Assembly: GCF_018130385.1 (NCBI RefSeq)
Contig: NZ_JAFCLU010000040.1
Coordinates: 1 to 58,012, forward strand
Direction: 5' to 3'
DNA length: 58,012 nucleotides
DNA from: Bradyrhizobium sp. AUGA SZCCT0283
Lineage (GTDB): Bacteria > Pseudomonadota > Alphaproteobacteria > Rhizobiales > Xanthobacteraceae
Shown here: positions 34,775 to 42,760 of the stretch, in pieces
Position numbering within the stretch: the stretch's first letter is position 1
How the letters are laid out: each line of letters starts with the position of its first letter
Notes under the pieces: model-generated
The model's database searches: none
Seen by the model: the letters and a program-made list of their open reading frames with translations, nothing else
What the model was told of the DNA's origin: nothing
Translations under genes and position numbers: made by a program

Positions 34775-37165
34775 TCAGATCGTCCGTCCCCTACTAACCG
34801 GCCGGACGGCGAGCGGATTTTCCCGAGTCAACTCGACTTCTTCCATTTCATGCCGGATTACGAGGCGCTCACCTTCACGCAGCGCGTACTCCACCCTGTC
34901 CAGGCCGATTTCGATTTCCAGCATCTGGCCGCGGTAGATTAAGGGAAATCGAAGGATAGCATTCTCCTCGGGCGCACGACGGGGCCAGAACGACAACATC
35001 CCGTCAGAGTCCCGCATACCTCCGAAACCATAGGTGAGCATCATCCAGGTGCCGCCCATCGAGGCGATATGGCAGCCGTCTTTCACGTTGCCGCCCACGT
35101 CGGCCAAGTCCATTAGGAGCGCCGCCATTCCGTACCGAATCGCTTTATCCATATCGCCCGTCTGTGCGGCGATGATCGCTTCGACGCACGACGACAAAGA
35201 TGAGTCGCCTGTCGTCAATGGATCGTAGAAGTTAAAGTTACGCTTCTTCATTTTGGGTGGGAAAGCATCGCCCAGCAGGAACATGGCCAAGACCACGTCC
35301 GCCTGTTTGATCACTCGCTTCCGGTAAATATTCAGCGGATGATAAAATAGGAGGAGCGGATAACGGTCGCGCGGCGTGTTCCGGAAATCCCAGGGCTCTC
35401 TGTCCAAAAAATTGTCGTCCTGCGGGATAATCTCCAGCTTCTCGTCATATGGGACATACATGTTCTCCGCCGCGCGAATCCATGCTGTCACCTCAGAGGG
35501 CTCGAGCGCTGTCTTGTGCACAAGCGCGTTGTATGCGTCCGGTTCCGTTTCCCGCAAGAATTCGACAACCTGAGCTGCGTAGCGCAGGTTTTCGCGGGCC
35601 ATCAAGTTAGTGTATGCGTTGTTGTTTACGACTGCATTGTATTCGTCGGGCCCGGTGACCCCGTTGATGCAGAACTTTCCCCTCTTTGCCTCCGAGTAGA
35701 ATCCTAGATCCACCCACAGGCGCGCGGTTTCCACGAGCATCTCGGCGCCGTAGTCCCGCAGGAACGATTCGTCGCCCGTTGCCTGCACATACTTGCGAAG
35801 CGCGTACATGATGTCTGCGTTGATATGGTATTGTGCGGTACCGGCCGCGTAGTATGCCGATGCTTCCTCACCGCTGATGGTGCGCCACGGAAACATGGCT
35901 CCTCGGTGGCCTAATTCCTTGGCGCGCGCTCGTGCCTGAGGCAGCATCTTGTACCGGAACACCAAGAGGTTCCTGGCGATGCGGGGAGACGTATAGGTCA
36001 GAAACGGCAGCACGTAGATTTCGGTGTCCCAGAAGTAGTGCCCTTCATAGGCCTGCCCGGTTAGGCCCTTCGCCGGCACACCCGTGTCTTCGGCGCGCGC
36101 CGAGGCCTGCAGGATATGAAACAGATTGAAACGGATCGCCTGTTGAATCTCGATGGTGCTGCGCTTTGTTCGGTCTTCCCTGATATCCTTGATCCGGACA
36201 TCGCTTCGGCGCCAAAAATCGTTCATGTACTGCTCTTGGGAGGCGAGCAGCTTCTGGAATCCCTGGCTCACCACGCGATCCATAGTCCACTCAGCACGGC
36301 CGCAGAGCTCTTCGGAGGAGGCCGTCTGCGAGGTGTGATAGACCAAATATTTGGTAAGTTGGATGGAGCAGCCCGGCCGCGCCTCGATGGTGAAGGCGAC
36401 TTGGCCGAAGTCACCAGTGTGGGCAGCCTTGTAGGAGTACGGGCAAGAACTCTCTAGCGCATTGTCAGTCGCACATGCGACCGTGAAGCGGCTCTTTTCA
36501 GTCGCATGGCACAGCACGACGCGGCGGTCTTTGGAATAGCTGGCCCGCAGATGCAGCACGCGGCCCGGGAAAGCTCTCGCCAGTCGTGGATCGTCCTCAT
36601 TGCCGCGGGTGCTGCATTCATTCGTCTTCGTCTCCGAAGAGATCACGACAAAAGCGTGCGCATTAAGGACTGTCACACAATAGGAGATGGCGGCCACGTG
36701 CCTATTGACGAAGGAGACCAAACGTCGAGATGTAATCGATACCTGTTTGCCAGATGGAGTTTCCCAGAGGATCTCCCGGTCTAGTGTTCCGGACTTCATG
36801 TTAAGCCGCCGGTCGTAATTCAAAAGATGCGCATTGGGCAGCCAGAAAGGCTCGTCGTCGACGAAAAGTTTGATGATTTTGCTATCGGTCACGTTGCAGA
36901 TCGTTTGACCAGTTTTTGCGAAACCGTAAGCTTCTTCTCCGTAGATGATCGGCCGCTCTTCATAGAACCCATTAATGAACGTGCCGTTTTCAGCGTTGGG
37001 GCCGCCCTCCTCTGGGCACCCGCGCATGCCGAGGTACCCATTGCCGAGCGCCAGCATAGTTTCGAGCTGAGCCAGGAATTCGGGGTGAAACGCTTTTTCG
37101 ACGACGTTCCATTCGTCGGCCGGATAATCATGGGATGGCGGTCTGAGACGTTCATGATGCAGCAT
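34775..37165 (-). CDS. GH65 disaccharide phosphorylase
   Basis: A 796-residue family 65 glycoside phosphorylase. It cleaves an alpha-glucosyl disaccharide (maltose, trehalose or kojibiose in known members) with phosphate, giving beta-glucose-1-phosphate and glucose. The N-terminal sandwich domain starts DEWNVVEKAFHPEFLAQLE. The (alpha/alpha)6 barrel holds GHYFWDTEIYVLPFL, and NGVTGPDEYNAVV carries the general acid Glu. The substrate cannot be chosen from these motifs. pgmB follows on the other side by 36 bases, which is the usual partner because it isomerises beta-glucose-1-phosphate. The ROK kinase after it would use the glucose. Confidence 0.9.
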   Translation of the reverse strand: MLHHERLRPPSHDYPADEWNVVEKAFHPEFLAQLETMLALGNGYLGMRGCPEEGGPNAENGTFINGFYEERPIIYGEEAYGFAKTGQTICNVTDSKIIKLFVDDEPFWLPNAHLLNYDRRLNMKSGTLDREILWETPSGKQVSITSRRLVSFVNRHVAAISYCVTVLNAHAFVVISSETKTNECSTRGNEDDPRLARAFPGRVLHLRASYSKDRRVVLCHATEKSRFTVACATDNALESSCPYSYKAAHTGDFGQVAFTIEARPGCSIQLTKYLVYHTSQTASSEELCGRAEWTMDRVVSQGFQKLLASQEQYMNDFWRRSDVRIKDIREDRTKRSTIEIQQAIRFNLFHILQASARAEDTGVPAKGLTGQAYEGHYFWDTEIYVLPFLTYTSPRIARNLLVFRYKMLPQARARAKELGHRGAMFPWRTISGEEASAYYAAGTAQYHINADIMYALRKYVQATGDESFLRDYGAEMLVETARLWVDLGFYSEAKRGKFCINGVTGPDEYNAVVNNNAYTNLMARENLRYAAQVVEFLRETEPDAYNALVHKTALEPSEVTAWIRAAENMYVPYDEKLEIIPQDDNFLDREPWDFRNTPRDRYPLLLFYHPLNIYRKRVIKQADVVLAMFLLGDAFPPKMKKRNFNFYDPLTTGDSSLSSCVEAIIAAQTGDMDKAIRYGMAALLMDLADVGGNVKDGCHIASMGGTWMMLTYGFGGMRDSDGMLSFWPRRAPEENAILRFPLIYRGQMLEIEIGLDRVEYALREGERLVIRHEMEEVELTRENPLAVRPVSRGRTI

Positions 37166-37201
37166 CGGGCTTTTTTCTCCAAAGGCACCGCGAGGCGTTG
37201 G

Positions 37202-37954
37202 TCAGTCCAGCAGTTCGGCCAAATCTTCGACTACCAGATGAGCGCCATGATGCTTCAGTTCCTCGAAATTCCCCTTGCGCGCGATACCGATTACAAGCCC
37301 GAATTTCCCACTAATGCCGGCCTGCACTCCCGAGATGGCATCCTCGATGACAACCGTTCGTATCGGTTCGACCCCCAGTAGCCTTGCCGCAATCAAAAAC
37401 GTATCCGGGGCGGGCTTCCCGGCAAGGCGTTGCGCTTGGATCGTGTTGCCATCGACCCGCACCTCGAAGAACTCGTCTAGCTTTACGGCCTTGAGCACTG
37501 CCGTGCAGTTTTGACTTGAGGTGACAACGGCAATTTTGAACCCATTGCGGCGAAGCTGATGGATGAATTGCACGGTTCCCTCGTAGGGTTCTACGCCCAC
37601 ATCCGCTATAATCTGGTTGATCAGGTCGTTCTTACGGTTGCCGAGTCCGCACACTGTCTCGACCTCTGCGGGATCGTCAGGGTTTCCTTCGGGAAGCTGG
37701 ATACCGCGTGAGCTCAGAAAGTCTCGAACGCCGTCGAAACGAGGCTTGCCGTCCACGTACAGCCGGTAGTCTGTGGTGAGATCGAAGGGGCGAAACGCTT
37801 CCCCTCTTTGCCTCGCACGCTTCTGAAGATATTCGTCGAACATCTGTTTCCAACACTTCGCGTGGAGGCCGGCGGTGTCCGTTACCACACCGTCGAGATC
37901 AAAGAGGACGGCGTCATACTGTTCGCGGCCGACGCGCCTACTGTGCTGCCGCAT
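37202..37954 (-). CDS. pgmB: Beta-phosphoglucomutase (HAD family)
   Basis: A 250-residue HAD-superfamily mutase that turns beta-glucose-1-phosphate into glucose-6-phosphate. Motif I is DAVLFDLDGVVTDTAGLH, with the nucleophile and acid Asp pair. VVTSSQNCTAV gives motif II, and VIEDAISGVQAG gives motif IV. The cap domain between motifs I and II is of the helical kind used by pgmB. The start ATG at 37954 has GGAGGGAGACC upstream. It directly precedes the GH65 phosphorylase on the same strand, which supports the assignment over other HAD phosphatases. Confidence 0.9.
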   Translation of the reverse strand: MRQHSRRVGREQYDAVLFDLDGVVTDTAGLHAKCWKQMFDEYLQKRARQRGEAFRPFDLTTDYRLYVDGKPRFDGVRDFLSSRGIQLPEGNPDDPAEVETVCGLGNRKNDLINQIIADVGVEPYEGTVQFIHQLRRNGFKIAVVTSSQNCTAVLKAVKLDEFFEVRVDGNTIQAQRLAGKPAPDTFLIAARLLGVEPIRTVVIEDAISGVQAGISGKFGLVIGIARKGNFEELKHHGAHLVVEDLAELLD

Positions 37955-38118
37955 GGTCTCCCTCCGGTTTACCAAAGGACATCCTCACTCGGCTGCAGCC
38001 CCACCTGAACCGCTCGTGTGCCCTCAGCAATTCACCGGGTTGCTGCCACAGGACTGGATCGCAGCCTTACTGTTCAAGCTCCCGGTCAATAGTGTTCCAG
38101 CCTTCTGATCGCCCGACA

Positions 38119-38697
38119 TCACGTAGCCTCGTCGAGGAGAGGCCTGTTCCAAATCCGAACAGCCGGTATTTCGTGGTAGTAGCCGAGCACGCACAGGGTG
38201 CCCGTGTTCAGCAGAAAGTGCTGGCCGCCACGCGCGGGCAATCCGATCCAGCGGGCCGCAAATACGCGCAACAGGTGTCCGTGCGCGAACAGCGCGGTGT
38301 CGCCGGAAACGTCGCGCGAGCGGGCTATCACCCGGTCTACTCGCGCACTAACTTGTTTCGGCGCCTCGCCGCCAGGGCACCCATCCCGGAAGATCAACCA
38401 GCCCGGCGCCACCTCGTCGATCTGCTTGGGCGTCAATCCCTCGTACTTGCCGTAGTTCCATTCGACCAAATCGGAGTCAATGATGGCTCTATCGCCAAGG
38501 CCTGCCAACTCGCAGGTCTCTCGCGCCCGCCGCATCGGGCTGCAGAGAACAAGGCCAAATGGGTTGGCGGCGAGCACCGGCCGCATCCGCGCCGCAAGCC
38601 GGCGACCGTTGTCAGTCAACGGAACGTCCGTCTTGCCGGTGTGCTGCCCGTTGAGGCTCCACGCGGTCTCGCCATGTCTAATCGCGAACACGTTCAC
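38119..38697 (-). CDS. Histidine phosphatase / phosphoglycerate-mutase-like
   Basis: A 192-residue member of the histidine phosphatase superfamily. The catalytic RHGETAW lies at residues 7-13 (His8), the second core motif is SPMRRARETCELAGL, and the second His is in LFAHGHLLRVF. Translation starts at GTG, with GGCGGAG upstream and only 20 bases after the phosphoketolase stop. The frame continues upstream inside the phosphoketolase gene but is not protein-like there. Family members include phosphoglycerate mutases and broad sugar phosphatases. Its place after xfp suggests action on a sugar phosphate of this pathway. Confidence 0.85.
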   Translation of the reverse strand: MNVFAIRHGETAWSLNGQHTGKTDVPLTDNGRRLAARMRPVLAANPFGLVLCSPMRRARETCELAGLGDRAIIDSDLVEWNYGKYEGLTPKQIDEVAPGWLIFRDGCPGGEAPKQVSARVDRVIARSRDVSGDTALFAHGHLLRVFAARWIGLPARGGQHFLLNTGTLCVLGYYHEIPAVRIWNRPLLDEAT

Positions 38698-38717
38698 GTT
38701 CGGCTCCGCCAGCAGGT

Positions 38718-41126
38718 TTAGATGTTGTCGGCCTCGGTCGAGCGAACGCCCGTAGAAGCCGCCTCCTGCCCCCACCTCCAGCCGGTGATCTCCGGCATAT
38801 CGTCGCCATACCGGGCGATGAACGCCTTGTGGTCGATGAGCTTGTCGCGGATGGCCTGCTTGGCATAGGCAGCCCGCGATCCGAGCTTCGGCACGCGATC
38901 GATTACGTCGCTTACGAGGTGGAAGCGATCGAGATCGTTGAGCACGCACATGTCGAACGGTGTCGTGGTGGTGCCCTCTTCCTTGTAGCCGCGCACATGC
39001 AGGTTGTCGTGGCCCGTGCGCCGGTAGGTCAGTCTGTGAACCAGCCACGGGTAGCCATGGAAGGCAAAGATGATCGGCTTGTCGGTCGTGAACAGCGCGT
39101 CGAAATCGTGATCGGACAGACCGTGCGGATGCTCGCTCGGGGGCTGCAGCTTCATCAGATTAACGACATTGATGACGCGGACCTTTAGATCGGGCGCGTA
39201 CCTTCGAAGAAGGTCGACAGCGGCGAGCGTCTCCAGCGTTGGCACGTCGCCACAGCAAGCCATCACGACATCTGGCTCGCTACCGTAGTCGTTGCTGGCC
39301 CACTCCCAAATACCCAATCCGGCTTCGCAGTGCTTGACCGCCTCGTCCATTGTCAACCACTGAGGAGCAGGCTGCTTCCCTGCGACGACGACGTTGACGT
39401 AGTTTCGGCTGCGCAGACAATGGTCGGTGACCGATAGCAAGCAATTGGCGTCAGGCGGCAGATAGACGCGGATGACCTCAGCTTTCTTGTTGATGACGTG
39501 GTCAATGAACCCCGGGTCTTGATGGCTAAAGCCATTGTGATCCTGGCGCCAGACGTGGCTCGACAATAGGTAGTTCAGCGAGCCAATGGGCCGTCGCCAT
39601 GGAATGTGATTGCAAACCTTCAGCCACTTGGCGTGCTGATTGAACATCGAATCGATGATGTGGATGAACGCTTCATAGCAAGAGAAAAAGCCGTGCCGGC
39701 CGGTCAGGAGATAGCCCTCGAGCCAGCCCTGGCATTGGTGCTCGCTGAGCATCTCCATGACCCTCCCGTCGGGCGCCAGATGATCATCCCAGGGATAGGT
39801 GTTTGCGGCCCAGGCACGATTGGTGACCTCGAGTGCATCCTGCCAGCGGTTCGAGTTGTTCTCGTCCGGACTGAAGAGCCGGAAATTTCGTGCCTCCATA
39901 TTTAGCTTCATTACATCGCGCAGGAACCGGCCCATGACCCGGGTAGATTCGGCGGTTACGGCGCCGGGTGCGGTCACGTCGACAGCATAATCGCGGAAGT
40001 TTGGCAGCCGCAGATCGCGCAGGAGCAACCCGCCATTGCCGTGCGGATTGGCGCTCATGCGACGGGTGCCTCGAGGCGCAAGGTCGGCCAATTCGGGGCG
40101 GAGCCGGCCGATGTCATCGAACAGCTCTGCAGGTCGGTAGCTCTTCATCCACGCTTCGAGGAGGCGTACGTGGGCCTCGTTCCCGTGCATCTCGCCCATC
40201 GGGACCTGGTGCGACCGCCAGTAGTCCTCGGTGCGCTTGCCATCGATCTCTTTCGGACAGGTCCAGCCCTTGGGTGTGCGGAGCACGATCATCGGCCAGC
40301 GGGGGCGTTCCCTAAAACCATCTCGACGCGCAGCCGATTTGATGCGCTGAATTTCTCCGACGACCTTATCCATGGTCGTCGCCATCAGCTCGTGCATTTT
40401 TTCCGGCTCATTCCCCTCGACGAAATACGGCGTGTAACCGTAACCGCGGAATAACTGATCCAGCTCCTCGTGGCTGATGCGGGCAAGAATGCAGGGATTA
40501 GCAATCTTGTAGCCGTTCAAGTGCAGTATCGGCAAAACCACCCCGTCGGTCGCCGGGTTCAGGAACTTGTTGGAATGCCAGCTCGTTGCCAGTGGTCCTG
40601 TCTCCGCTTCGCCGTCGCCGACCACACAGGCTGCGATCAAGTCCGGGTTGTCGAAAACCGCTCCGTAGGCATGCGAGAGGGCGTAGCCGAGTTCGCCGCC
40701 TTCGTGAATTGAGCCGGGCGTCTCCGGTGCAACGTGGCTCGGGATACCGCCCGGAAAAGAGAATTGGGTGAACAGGCGCTTCATTCCCCCTTCATCGAGA
40801 GAAATGTTCGGATAGACCTCGCTGTAAGTCCCTTCGAGGTAAGCATTCGCGACCAGGCCGGGACCACCATGCCCGGGGCCGGTGATGTAGATCGCGTCGA
40901 GGTCGTGCTTCTTGATCACCCGGTTGAGGTGAACGTAGATGAAGTTCAGGCCTGGCGTCGTTCCCCAGTGGCCGAGAAGCCTCGGCTTGATGTGATCCTT
41001 AGTGAGCGATTGCTTGAGCAGCGGATTGTCGTAGAGATAGATTTGGCCGACCGACAGGTAGTTGGCCGCCCGCCAGTACGCATCCATCAATCCCCGCTCC
41101 TTATTGGAAAGCGTGCTTGCCATCAT
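38718..41126 (-). CDS. xfp: Phosphoketolase (Xfp)
   Basis: An 802-residue thiamine-diphosphate enzyme that splits xylulose-5-phosphate, and in many members fructose-6-phosphate, into acetyl phosphate plus a shorter aldose phosphate. Diagnostic segments are IYITGPGHGGPGLVANAYLE, SFPGGIPSHVAPETPGSI, and the ThDP motif GDGEAETGPLATSW followed by HSNKFLNP. Length is normal. The start ATG has GAGGAGAGG upstream. It heads the leftward run, and the FixK-like box at 41405 lies 280 bases before it, shared with the divergent alcohol dehydrogenase. No acetate kinase or phosphotransacetylase lies in the window to use the acetyl phosphate. Confidence 0.95.
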   Translation of the reverse strand: MMASTLSNKERGLMDAYWRAANYLSVGQIYLYDNPLLKQSLTKDHIKPRLLGHWGTTPGLNFIYVHLNRVIKKHDLDAIYITGPGHGGPGLVANAYLEGTYSEVYPNISLDEGGMKRLFTQFSFPGGIPSHVAPETPGSIHEGGELGYALSHAYGAVFDNPDLIAACVVGDGEAETGPLATSWHSNKFLNPATDGVVLPILHLNGYKIANPCILARISHEELDQLFRGYGYTPYFVEGNEPEKMHELMATTMDKVVGEIQRIKSAARRDGFRERPRWPMIVLRTPKGWTCPKEIDGKRTEDYWRSHQVPMGEMHGNEAHVRLLEAWMKSYRPAELFDDIGRLRPELADLAPRGTRRMSANPHGNGGLLLRDLRLPNFRDYAVDVTAPGAVTAESTRVMGRFLRDVMKLNMEARNFRLFSPDENNSNRWQDALEVTNRAWAANTYPWDDHLAPDGRVMEMLSEHQCQGWLEGYLLTGRHGFFSCYEAFIHIIDSMFNQHAKWLKVCNHIPWRRPIGSLNYLLSSHVWRQDHNGFSHQDPGFIDHVINKKAEVIRVYLPPDANCLLSVTDHCLRSRNYVNVVVAGKQPAPQWLTMDEAVKHCEAGLGIWEWASNDYGSEPDVVMACCGDVPTLETLAAVDLLRRYAPDLKVRVINVVNLMKLQPPSEHPHGLSDHDFDALFTTDKPIIFAFHGYPWLVHRLTYRRTGHDNLHVRGYKEEGTTTTPFDMCVLNDLDRFHLVSDVIDRVPKLGSRAAYAKQAIRDKLIDHKAFIARYGDDMPEITGWRWGQEAASTGVRSTEADNI

Positions 41127-41644
41127 TGCCTCTCCTCTTCACAGCGACGCCCGACCGGCACCAATGCAGGCACCGGAGGCTCGGTGTTGGGCACGTCGAA
41201 CAGGCCCGCTACATAGCAGCGCGGCCAAGCTCGACGATCTCTGCGAAAAATCGATAGGCGAGGACCTCTTTTGGGCGCTTGATTGGGACCTTCATCGGGG
41301 CCGCCTTGCAGCTAGTCTTCTCGCCAGCATCAATCTTCCCGCGCAGCGGACCGCCGGCTCTTGGTCCGCGCGCGCGACGGTCATCCCGCAACCGAATGAC
41401 TACTTTGATCTGGATCAAGGGTTGCCGGGCGCGCTCGGGGAACGGTCACTAAGAACGGTTAATCTGGATAACCGTCGGCGGTGCGACCTAAATCAGCATG
41501 TGCGGCTGCGACATTGGTGCAGCCGGTGCATAGTGGTTGAATCCGACCGGGTGACGTCAAGCGATCATCAAGGCAACGAGAGGGGGCGAGACACCGGACA
41601 TCTTATCGAAATCCGAAATCAACGTCTGGATCAGGGAGGACGCC
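41127..41644. other. Divergent regulatory region, xfp and adh
   Basis: About 520 bases between the two oppositely directed halves of the cluster. It contains one perfect FixK-like box (41405) and no supported gene. Confidence 0.5.
41405..41418. promoter_or_regulatory. FixK/FNR-like box between xfp and adh
   Basis: TTGATCTGGATCAA is a perfect TTGA-N6-TCAA site about 230 bases before the adh ATG and 280 before the xfp ATG. It could activate either direction, with leaders of about 190 or 240 bases. Confidence 0.6.
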
Positions 41645-42667
41645 ATGGCAACGACGATGAAGGCGGCGATGGTGCGTAAGTTCAAGGAGCCGCTGTCAAT
41701 CGAAGAGGTGCCGGTCCCCGAGGTTGGACGGGGCCAGATCCTCGTGAAGATCGAAGCGTGCGGTGTCTGTCATACAGACCTGCATGCCGCAGATGGCGAC
41801 TGGCCGGTCAAGCCCAACCCGCCCTTCATTCCCGGTCATGAAGGCGTCGGTACTGTCTCTGCCGTGGGCGGGGGCGTAACCGCAGTGAAGGAAGGCGACC
41901 GGGTCGGCGTGCCCTGGCTGCACACGGCATGCGGTCATTGCAGGCATTGCCTCGCTGCTTGGGAAACCCTGTGTGACTCGCAGCAGAACACGGGCTATTC
42001 CGTCAATGGCGGCTTCGCGGAATACGCCATCGCTGATCCGAACTATGTGGGCCACTTGCCGAACGGCCTGGACTTCGAACCAGCCGCTCCGATCCTCTGC
42101 GCCGGTGTGACCGTCTACAAGGGGCTGAAGGAGACTGAGGCCAAGCCCGGCGATACGGTGGTCATTTCCGGCATCGGGGGACTCGGCCACGTCGCCGTCC
42201 AGTATGCGAAGGCCATGGGCCTCGGGGTCATCGCCGTCGATATCTCGGACGAGAAGCTGTCCCTGGCCCGCAAGATGGGCGCCGACGCGGCGGTCAACGC
42301 CATGACGACCGATGCGGTGGCCGAGGTGAACAAGCTCTGTGGCGGGGCGCGAGGCGTGCTCGTGACCGCCGTCTCACCCAAAGCGTTCAGCCAAGCTCTC
42401 GGAATGCTCGGCAAGGGGGGCACCATGGCTCTCGTTGGCCTTCCACCGGGTTCTTTCGAACTGGACATCTTTAACACCGTTCTGATGCGCAAGACCATTC
42501 GAGGATCGATTGTGGGGACGCGACTTGATCTCGCCGAGTGCCTGCAGTTCGCCGGCGAAGGCAAGGTGAAGGTCCACTACTCGACCGAGCGGCTGGAAGA
42601 CATCAACAGCATCTTCGGCCGCATGCGCGACAACAAGATCGACGGTCGTGTGGTTATGAAAATTTAG
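41645..42667 (+). CDS. adhP: Zinc alcohol dehydrogenase (AdhP/AdhA type)
   Basis: A 340-residue medium-chain zinc dehydrogenase that interconverts ethanol and acetaldehyde with NAD(H). The catalytic zinc ligands lie in ACGVCHTDLHAADGDW and PFIPGHEGVGTV. The structural zinc Cys cluster is in ACGHCRHCLAAWETLC, and the NAD Rossmann motif is VVISGIGGLGHVAVQYAKAM. The start has GGGAGGACGCC upstream. It is divergent from phosphoketolase and precedes the EutBC fusion by 93 bases on the same strand, so it can reduce the acetaldehyde made by that enzyme and re-oxidise NADH under low oxygen. Confidence 0.92.
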   Translation: MATTMKAAMVRKFKEPLSIEEVPVPEVGRGQILVKIEACGVCHTDLHAADGDWPVKPNPPFIPGHEGVGTVSAVGGGVTAVKEGDRVGVPWLHTACGHCRHCLAAWETLCDSQQNTGYSVNGGFAEYAIADPNYVGHLPNGLDFEPAAPILCAGVTVYKGLKETEAKPGDTVVISGIGGLGHVAVQYAKAMGLGVIAVDISDEKLSLARKMGADAAVNAMTTDAVAEVNKLCGGARGVLVTAVSPKAFSQALGMLGKGGTMALVGLPPGSFELDIFNTVLMRKTIRGSIVGTRLDLAECLQFAGEGKVKVHYSTERLEDINSIFGRMRDNKIDGRVVMKI

Positions 42668-42760
42668 GCGAGATAGGGCCCGTCTGGGTCCATCCCGGCC
42701 GACCGCCACCCACGCATCTGCGGACATGTGGCGGCGGCTCTCCACCCGGGGTGAGATAAC

